A stretch of 64,000 nucleotides of DNA from Paractinoplanes aksuensis (GTDB lineage Bacteria; Actinomycetota; Actinomycetes; Mycobacteriales; Micromonosporaceae), in contig NZ_JAMYJR010000021.1 in the NCBI RefSeq assembly GCF_024137025.1, positions 186,001 to 250,000 of the forward strand. The letters run 5' to 3'. Below are positions 59,131-64,000 of this stretch, one piece after another. The notes below the pieces were generated by a model. The model was not told the origin of the DNA. It ran no database searches and saw only the letters and a list, made by a program, of their open reading frames with translations. The stretch's first letter is position 1, and every line of letters starts with the position of its first letter. The position numbers and the translations under genes were made by a program.

Positions 59131-59857
59131 CCCAGGTCGCGATGATCTTGCTGCTCTCGCTCGTGAACGGCGTCCGCGCCCACGAATCCCACCGGAATTC
59201 CGCCTCGAGCCCCGCGATCCGCGCCATCAGATCCATCTCGCTCGGCCACAGATAGCGGAACGGCACCGACCAGAACTCGCCCCGCCCGTCCTCGTGCAGC
59301 GTCACGTAGTTCGAGGCCATGGCCTGCGTGGCCACGTCGTAACTGTCGAACCCCCACCGCGCCGGCGTCACCGTGAACGGCACGACCGTCTGCCCGGCCG
59401 GCAGTTTTCGCAGCTCGGGCATCATCACCTCGACCAGGAAGCGCCCGCCCGGACGCAGGTGAGCGGCCGCGTTACGGAAACATTCGACCTGCGCATCCTG
59501 CGTGGTCACGTTCATCACCGTGTTGAAAACCAGATAGACCAGGTCGAAGTCAACAGCCCCGGCCCGTACGGAGGAAAAATCGCCCCTCGTCACGGCAATG
59601 CGCTCGTTCTTGGCTCGCAGCCGGCTGAGCATCGCCTCGGACATGTCGATGCCGTGCACCGTCACACCCCGCTCGGCCAGCGGGACGGCGACACGCCCGG
59701 TGCCGATCGCGAACTCGAGCGCCCGCCCACCCGGCCCGGCCAGCTCGGCGAGCACGTCGGCGGTCGCGGCGATCACCGCCGGATCGAACTCGTCACCGGT
59801 CGCGTCGTCGTACGTGCTGGCCAATCGCTTGGAGAAGTAGCCGTCCGGATCGTGCAT
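59120..59857 (-). CDS. Class I SAM-dependent methyltransferase
   Basis: 245 residues. The SAM-binding motif I is ALEFAIGTGRVAVPLAERG (E/DxGxGxG type), followed by VHGIDMSEAML (acidic loop), GDFSSV and LVYLVFNTVMNV (motif IV region). The C-terminal half is beta-rich, with RGEFWSVPFRYLWPSEMDLM, as in Methyltransf_25-type enzymes. The substrate is unknown. It starts 19 bases after mtnP ends, same strand, so it may be co-transcribed with the MTA salvage enzyme. Confidence 0.88.
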   Translation of the reverse strand: MHDPDGYFSKRLASTYDDATGDEFDPAVIAATADVLAELAGPGGRALEFAIGTGRVAVPLAERGVTVHGIDMSEAMLSRLRAKNERIAVTRGDFSSVRAGAVDFDLVYLVFNTVMNVTTQDAQVECFRNAAAHLRPGGRFLVEVMMPELRKLPAGQTVVPFTVTPARWGFDSYDVATQAMASNYVTLHEDGRGEFWSVPFRYLWPSEMDLMARIAGLEAEFRWDSWARTPFTSESSKIIATWVKR

Positions 59858-59875
59858 GGCGTTCCTCCCAGCGAT

Positions 59876-60673
59876 TTACGGCAGCTCGATCGGCAGCTTC
59901 AGGCCGTCCAGCGCCCCCACGCACGGGCAGGTGCGCTCGGCCGGCAGCCGGGTAACCGCCTCCAGCAGTACGCCCCGCAGGCGCTCGGTGTTGTCCGCGA
60001 ACACGCGGAACACCTCCTCGTGGGTAACCCCGTGCTCGCCCTCGACCCCGGCGTCCAGATCGGTGACCAGCGCGATCGACGTGTAGCAGAGCCCCAGCTC
60101 ACGGGCCAGCACCGCCTCGGGATGACCGGTCATGTTGATGACCGCGCCGCCGATCGCCGTGAACCAGCGCGACTCGGCCCGCGTCGAGAACCGCGGCCCC
60201 TCGACCACCACCATCGTGCCGCCGTCGACCGGCCCCACCGGCTCCGCCGCCCCCAGCACCGCGCGCCGGCCCTCCGGGCAGTACGGGTCGGCGAAGTTCA
60301 CATGCACGGCGCCCGTGTCGTAGTAGGTCTGCGCCCGCCCGCTCGTCCGGTCGATCAGCTGGTCAGGCACCACGAACGTGCCCGGACCGAGCTCGGGCCG
60401 CAAGCCACCGACCGCACAGGGCGCCACGACCTGGCGTACGCCCAAAGCGCGCAGCGCCCACAAGTTGGCCCGGTAAGGAATCTTGTGCGGCGGGTAGCGG
60501 TGATCCCTGCCGTGCCGCGGCAGGAAAGCAACCCGGCGGTCACCCACCTGGGCGACGGTGATGGCGTCGGAGGGCGCACCGTAGGGCGTGGACACCTCGT
60601 GCTCGACCGCACCGTCCAGGAGCTTGTAGAGCCCCGATCCACCGATGACGCCGATCTCCGCCGCTGGGTTCAT
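59876..60673 (-). CDS. mtnP: S-methyl-5'-thioadenosine phosphorylase
   Basis: Phosphorolyses methylthioadenosine to adenine and methylthioribose-1-phosphate in methionine salvage. Motifs: IGVIGGSGLYKL (phosphate), FLPRHGRDHRYPPHKIPYRA, NLWALRALGV, GPRFSTRAESRWF, INMTGHPEAVLARELGLCY (substrate Met-Thr-Gly-x-Pro) and LVTDLDAG. The bacterial MTAP/PNP-type trimeric fold of about 265 residues fits. A TAAGGT -10 element ends six bases before the ATG, suggesting a leaderless message. Some related enzymes act on other nucleosides, so a broader specificity is possible. Confidence 0.93.
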   Translation of the reverse strand: MNPAAEIGVIGGSGLYKLLDGAVEHEVSTPYGAPSDAITVAQVGDRRVAFLPRHGRDHRYPPHKIPYRANLWALRALGVRQVVAPCAVGGLRPELGPGTFVVPDQLIDRTSGRAQTYYDTGAVHVNFADPYCPEGRRAVLGAAEPVGPVDGGTMVVVEGPRFSTRAESRWFTAIGGAVINMTGHPEAVLARELGLCYTSIALVTDLDAGVEGEHGVTHEEVFRVFADNTERLRGVLLEAVTRLPAERTCPCVGALDGLKLPIELP

Positions 60674-60679
60674 GTCCAG

Positions 60680-60685
60680 ACCTTA
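60680..60685 (-). promoter_or_regulatory. -10 element of a probable leaderless mtnP promoter
   Basis: TAAGGT on the minus strand ends six bases before the ATG of mtnP. Confidence 0.5.
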
Positions 60686-60777
60686 TCGGCGGCCGGAATC
60701 TCGGGCTAATGTGCGATGCATGGCGTTGGTGGGGACTGCTTATGTATAGCGAGGGGCAGCGGATCGGAGGCCGGTCG

Positions 60778-61335
60778 ATGGAGTCCATGACCGGCCGGTT
60801 GCTGGTGGCGACGCCTACGCTCAAGGACCCGAACTTCGACCGTACGGTCGTGCTGCTCGTCGCCCACGAGACCGGCGGCGCCCTGGGCGTGGTGCTCAAC
60901 CGCGCGACCGAGGTACCGGTGGCCGACGTGCTGGGTGGCTGGGGCGAACTGGCCGGCGACCCCGCGGTGCTCTTCGAGGGCGGCCCCGTCCAGCCCGAGT
61001 CGGCGATCTGCCTGGCCCGCACCCGTCCCGAGGTGAAGAAGCGGATCTCCGGCTTCCACCAGGTCTCCGGCGCTCTGGGCACGGTCGACCTGTCGGCCGA
61101 CCCCGACCGCCTGCGCGAGAGCCTGGCCGGCATCCGCGTCTTCGCGGGCTATTCGGGCTGGTCAGCAGGCCAACTGGAGGAAGAAATCGCTTCCGGCTCC
61201 TGGTTCCTGCTGGACGCCCTCCCCGGCGACCCGTTCATGACCCGCCCCGACGACCTCTGGGCCATGGTCCTGCGCCGCCAGGGCGACATCCTGGCCGCGG
61301 TGGCCCACTTCCCCCCAGATCCGGCCCTGAACTGA
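60778..61335 (+). CDS. YqgE/AlgH family protein
   Basis: 185 residues with the complete family signature: GRLLVATPTLKDPNFDRTVV, HETGGALGVVLNRATEV, FEGGPVQPES, and FAGYSGWSAGQLEEEIASGS with WFLLDA near the end. The function is unknown; the fold suggests a regulatory or ligand-binding role. ATG 60778 is preferred because GGAGG lies seven bases upstream, although earlier in-frame starts exist. A GGGGTC/GACCCC hairpin follows the stop. Confidence 0.93.
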   Translation: MESMTGRLLVATPTLKDPNFDRTVVLLVAHETGGALGVVLNRATEVPVADVLGGWGELAGDPAVLFEGGPVQPESAICLARTRPEVKKRISGFHQVSGALGTVDLSADPDRLRESLAGIRVFAGYSGWSAGQLEEEIASGSWFLLDALPGDPFMTRPDDLWAMVLRRQGDILAAVAHFPPDPALN

Positions 61336-61336
61336 G

Positions 61337-61354
61337 GGGGTCCCGGCAGACCCC
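61337..61354 (+). terminator. Hairpin after the YqgE gene
   Basis: GGGGTC (61337-61342) pairs with GACCCC (61349-61354), directly after the stop. Confidence 0.5.
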
Positions 61355-61367
61355 GCCGACAGGTGTG

Positions 61368-61373
61368 TAGTAT
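61368..61373 (+). promoter_or_regulatory. Possible -10 element for the tRNA gene
   Basis: TAGTAT lies 33 bases before the tRNA-Ala. No strong -35 element was found. Confidence 0.35.
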
Positions 61374-61406
61374 TTCTTCCGTGCCCGGGACAACCGGGAA
61401 CGGCAA

Positions 61407-61479
61407 GGGGCTGTGGCGCAGCTGGTAGCGCACCACACTGGCAGTGTGGGGGTCAGGGGTTCGAGTCCCCTCAGCTCCA
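61407..61479 (+). tRNA. tRNA-Ala (anticodon GGC)
   Basis: A 73-base cloverleaf: acceptor GGGGCTG/CAGCTCC (one G-T pair), D arm GCGC-GCGC with GCTGGTAGC, anticodon stem CCACA/TGTGG with loop CTGGCAG (anticodon GGC, reading GCC), T arm AGGGG-TTCGAGT-CCCCT and discriminator A. CCA is not encoded. Confidence 0.95.
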
Positions 61480-61484
61480 CAAGT

Positions 61485-61558
61485 CGAGGCGGTCTGTGTT
61501 CGCGGAAAGCGCGAACCGGGTCGCCTCGTTTTGTTTGCTCAGGGGGCCGAGCCCCCTG
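61485..61558 (+). terminator. Double hairpin terminator after tRNA-Ala
   Basis: CGAGGCG (61485-61491) pairs with CGCCTCG (61522-61528) and is followed by TTTTGTTT; inside it GTTCGCG and CGCGAAC also pair. A second hairpin, CAGGGGGC/GCCCCCTG (61540-61558), follows. Confidence 0.75.
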
Positions 61559-61918
61559 AAACCCCACGTTACGGTCGGTTGCGCTCGGTGCGTGGTTGCG
61601 CCTGGCGGAGAACACCGTGCGCCGCCAGCGGAATGTGATCGCATCGTGGCGGTGCTGCTCGCGTACTGATAGATCACTGCCAAGCTGCGAAGATGCTTGC
61701 CAGCAGCGCAACACCTACTCCGAATGTGGCCAGTTCTGTCGATGACATGCTCCGCTCCCCGGATGGATCGACCCGCAACCGCACTCAGTACTTGGATCGT
61801 CGCAATGCGAAGCAAGAGCGCCCGGAGCGCTCGGGGTGAGCACCACCCGGCCCTATATGCCCCACATTGCGGTCCGTGGCGCCAAATCCGTGATTGCACT
61901 ATGGCGGAGCTCTCGGAT
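61559..61918. other. Gene-free region downstream of the tRNA
   Basis: 360 bases with only low-quality open frames. No integrase, att duplication or RNA gene recognised. Confidence 0.5.
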
Positions 61919-62239
61919 TTACGGAGTCGCCGGCCCGCGGATGATCCTGGCGAGCAGGAGCAGGCCGGCCAGCACCGCGATGGAGGCGATGCCGGCCAGC
62001 AGGTACGAGCCGGTGGCCAGGAGGGCTGCGAAGGCGCCGATGGCCAGCAGCGAGCCGAAGGCGCCGATCGAGAGCACGGAGCCGACCGAGGCCACCGAGA
62101 GGATCGACAGAATCGAGCCGACGGACGCGACCGAGAGGATCGAGCCGTACGAGCCGACCGACAGGATCGAGTCTTTCGAATAGATGCTCAGAATGGAATT
62201 GCTGGAGCGGAACGACAGGATGTTCTTGAGGCGCGGCAT
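61919..62239 (-). CDS. SILS-repeat hydrophobic protein
   Basis: 106 residues. After a basic start (MPRLKNILSFRSSNSILSIY), residues 20-70 are about five units of the type SILSVxSxGS, merging into one or two membrane helices (ALLATGSYLLAGIASIAVLA, GLLLLARIIRG). Similar repeats of Ser-Ile-Leu-Ser occur in other uncharacterised actinobacterial proteins as I recall them; the function is unknown. The regular Ser/hydrophobic spacing suggests a beta-stacked or membrane-inserting repeat. The ATG at 62239 is the only good start. Confidence 0.72.
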   Translation of the reverse strand: MPRLKNILSFRSSNSILSIYSKDSILSVGSYGSILSVASVGSILSILSVASVGSVLSIGAFGSLLAIGAFAALLATGSYLLAGIASIAVLAGLLLLARIIRGPATP

Positions 62240-62382
62240 TCATCCATCATGGCGGCGCGCCACCGTTCCGTAAAGCAACCGGAAAAGCCGTTCCCGACGC
62301 GAAATGCCACGTCACAGCCCCGAGACGACGTTATTGCTGATCGCCGAATCAACCAGTTGGTTGATGCAGATTCCACCGCGGC

Positions 62383-62973
62383 TCAGCAACCCTCCGGCGC
62401 CAGGGGCGGGCCGCCCGCGACCAGATTCGCATTGGTTTCGGTGGGCGTGGAGAGGCGGTCGAACGCCGGGCCGAGCACCACGTCGATGGTCTCGCCCGCG
62501 CGGGTGGGGTCGTAGCGCAGGGCGACGTCACCGTGCAGTTCGGCCCGCACCAGCGCCGCCGCGCCGATCGAGGCCGGGCCGTAGCGCAGCGTGGTCATAT
62601 CGATCGACTCTGCCGGGCCGTCCAGCACGGTGAACGTGCGGGCGCGCAGGCCGTCGACCGTCGCGGCCAGCCGGTCAGTGGGCACTCCCCCGTCGTACAC
62701 CCGCAATTGCACTTCGGCCGGGCTGCCCGGAAGGTCGAGGACGCAGGTGAGCCGGGGCGCGGCAGCCACCGGCGCGGGTGACGGCGAAGAACGCGGCCAG
62801 GCGAACGCCACGCCGGCAGTGGTGGCGACGACAGCGCCGGCCACGGCCACGGCGGCCAGTTGGCGGCGGCCTCGCCGGCGGCCGCGGGCGCGGACGGAGG
62901 CGGCCGGCAGCACGCGCAGGTCGTGGATCTCGGCTTCCAGGTCGCGCAGGCGCTCAGGTACGGGTCGGGGCAT
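62383..62973 (-). CDS. Membrane-anchored partner of the ECF sigma factor
   Basis: 196 residues: a basic cytoplasmic segment, one membrane helix (LAAVAVAGAVVATTAGVAFA), and a Pro-rich extracytoplasmic domain with beta-like strands (AEVQLRVYDGG, VALRYDPTRAG). The start overlaps the end of the sigma factor gene by 20 bases. Position and topology suggest an anti-sigma or sensor protein, but no ZAS/zinc motif (HxxxCxxC) is present. Confidence 0.7.
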   Translation of the reverse strand: MPRPVPERLRDLEAEIHDLRVLPAASVRARGRRRGRRQLAAVAVAGAVVATTAGVAFAWPRSSPSPAPVAAAPRLTCVLDLPGSPAEVQLRVYDGGVPTDRLAATVDGLRARTFTVLDGPAESIDMTTLRYGPASIGAAALVRAELHGDVALRYDPTRAGETIDVVLGPAFDRLSTPTETNANLVAGGPPLAPEGC

Positions 62974-63469
62974 CGCTGATCTCCTGATCGTGGTCGTCGA
63001 GCAGCCGGGCGAGAGAGGCCCGGGCCCTGGACAGCCGCACCTTGACCGTGCCCTCGGGGGCGCCGATGCTCGCGGCGATGTCGTGGACCGGCATGTCCAG
63101 CAGGTAGTGCAAGGCGATGACCTGCCGCTGCGGTTTCGGCAGCTGTTGCAGCGCGGCGACGACAGCCACGCGGTCCGGCGAAGGGCCGGCCGTCTCGTCC
63201 GGCGAGCCCATCCGCGCGCGGGCGCTGAGCCGGCGACGCAGGCTGCGCCACCGGTTGACCATCAGACGCCAGGCGACTCGGCGGACCCAGGCCTCAGGTT
63301 CCTCGTACGCGCTGACCCGGCCCCAGTGCTGCCAAGCGCGCGCAAAGGCCTCCTGGGCGACGTCCTGCGCCTCGGCCCGGTCCCCGCACGCGGCGTAGAG
63401 ATAGAGCACCACCCGCCGGACCGTGGCCGCGTAGAAGGCGTCGAAGTCGGCACTGTCATTGGCTTGCAC
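62954..63469 (-). CDS. ECF sigma factor (SigE-50-like)
   Basis: 171 residues from GTG 63469: region 2 (AFYAATVRRVVLYLYAACGD, AEAQDVAQEAFARAWQHW) and region 4 (ALQQLPKPQRQVIALHYLL, APEGTVKVRLSRARASLARL) are clear; there is no C-terminal extension. GTG 63481 is an alternative start. It is coupled to a downstream membrane-protein gene, the usual arrangement for stress-responsive ECF factors. No own-promoter motif was identified. Confidence 0.92.
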   Translation of the reverse strand: MQANDSADFDAFYAATVRRVVLYLYAACGDRAEAQDVAQEAFARAWQHWGRVSAYEEPEAWVRRVAWRLMVNRWRSLRRRLSARARMGSPDETAGPSPDRVAVVAALQQLPKPQRQVIALHYLLDMPVHDIAASIGAPEGTVKVRLSRARASLARLLDDHDQEISDAPTRT

Positions 63470-63512
63470 ACCACTGAACACACCGCAGCCACCGATCCGG
63501 TTACATGCGAAG

Positions 63513-64000
63513 TCAGGAAATCTCGCGCGGCACGCGCCAGATTTCCAACGACTTCTCACGGCCGCGCCACACCTCGGCCACGAACATCCCCGGGCCCACG
63601 CCCAGGATGGAGTCCAGCTCGGACTCGCCATCCGGATCCAGATCGAGCCACGCCACCGGAGTCAGGTCTCCCGTGCACAGCAGTACGCCGTCCGTCTGGC
63701 CCTCACCAACCTGCAACACGATGCGGTCGTCGCCGACGAAGCACCCGTATATCTTGATCGCCTCGTCCTCGAACCCCAGCGACTCGCCGCGCAGCTCGCC
63801 GATCGTCCGCAGGCTGGGCCACTCCACCACCGTCGCCACATCGTCGTTGGCAGGGTGTGGCGTCAGCAGCAGCCGTCGCCCCGGCGGATCGAACCCGGTC
63901 ACGCACACGTCTTCCGGCAGCGGCGCGACGTCCAGCCGGTCCCCCGACACCCGCACCACAAAACTGGCGCTACCGTCCTGCCCCATCCCCGCATCGATCA
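63513..64000 (-). CDS. Hypothetical beta-rich protein, possibly partial
   Basis: At least 157 residues from ATG 63986; the frame is open to the window edge, so the gene may begin further upstream. All-beta appearance with repeating strands (RRLLLTPHPANDDVATVVEW, DRIVLQVGEGQTDGVLLCTG, MFVAEVWRGREKSLEIWRVP), as in WD40/beta-propeller-like or YncE-like proteins. No family assignment is safe. It lies 44 bases upstream of the sigma factor gene, same strand, and might share its message. Confidence 0.6.
   Translation of the reverse strand, partial: IDAGMGQDGSASFVVRVSGDRLDVAPLPEDVCVTGFDPPGRRLLLTPHPANDDVATVVEWPSLRTIGELRGESLGFEDEAIKIYGCFVGDDRIVLQVGEGQTDGVLLCTGDLTPVAWLDLDPDGESELDSILGVGPGMFVAEVWRGREKSLEIWRVPREIS

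Noticed and set aside
61407..61918. tRNA-Ala as a phage or island attachment site
   Set aside because: No integrase, no direct repeat of the tRNA 3' end and no island-like gene content downstream.

Overview
The window is high-GC (about 70%) chromosomal DNA from an actinobacterium, most likely Micromonosporaceae and possibly Actinoplanes (inference). Support comes from a mycobacterium-like clpS / DUF2017 / mec / cysO block, a mycothiol-dependent formaldehyde dehydrogenase, GAF-PP2C phosphatases, DUF222-HNH genes, several leaderless TANNNT promoters six or seven bases before a start codon, and a complete monoderm type IV pilus operon. There is no rRNA, CRISPR array, transposase or integrase. 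One tRNA, Ala(GGC), is present.

Layout. 1-3.7 kb: cysteine/sulfur carrier and N-degron genes divergent from an NAD salvage pair (pncB, pncA). 3.7-19 kb: mixed housekeeping: two transporters, an SMR efflux/TetR pair, cytochrome oxidase subunit I, a flavin monooxygenase, a LigD-PE protein with a dead ligase domain, a sortase substrate, a GH63-like hydrolase, mscR with its MarR regulator, a cupin and a PAS-GGDEF-EAL protein.

19.3-38.5 kb is the most unusual part. It holds an Mrr-like protein converging on a 1638-residue SF1 helicase that carries a PD-(D/E)xK nuclease and, in the same frame, a C-terminal arginase-family domain. Next come a membrane protein, an SDR with a coupled 25-residue microprotein, and an 880-base gene-free stretch rich in perfect palindromes. 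After that lies a run of small SF1 helicase, Beta-family protein and PrimPol-type primase-polymerase. A tightly overlapping three-gene operon then pairs two unrecognised proteins with a Cas4/AddB-like Fe-S nuclease. These DNA-processing genes may form one or more uncharacterised defence or repair systems; this is inference from content and position.

38.6-45.2 kb: DUF427, a YbaB-like pair, an intact GGDEF-EAL protein, a DUF222-HNH gene preceded by two perfect DnaA boxes, an OFA-type MFS and a GlxA regulator. 45.3-53.2 kb: pilB-pilT-pilC-pilA-pilD-pilM-pilN-pilO, closed by a strong terminator. With two c-di-GMP proteins nearby, c-di-GMP control of piliation or motility is plausible. 53.3-64 kb: GntR, two single-domain response regulators, a DnaQ-like exonuclease with a substituted active site, a secreted transglycosylase, VOC and TetR proteins, mtnP, a YqgE protein, tRNA-Ala, a SILS-repeat membrane protein, and an ECF sigma factor with its membrane partner.

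Many gene pairs converge with overlapping ends, and long antisense open frames are everywhere, as expected at this GC content. Starts were chosen from Shine-Dalgarno sequences, translational coupling or leaderless promoters.
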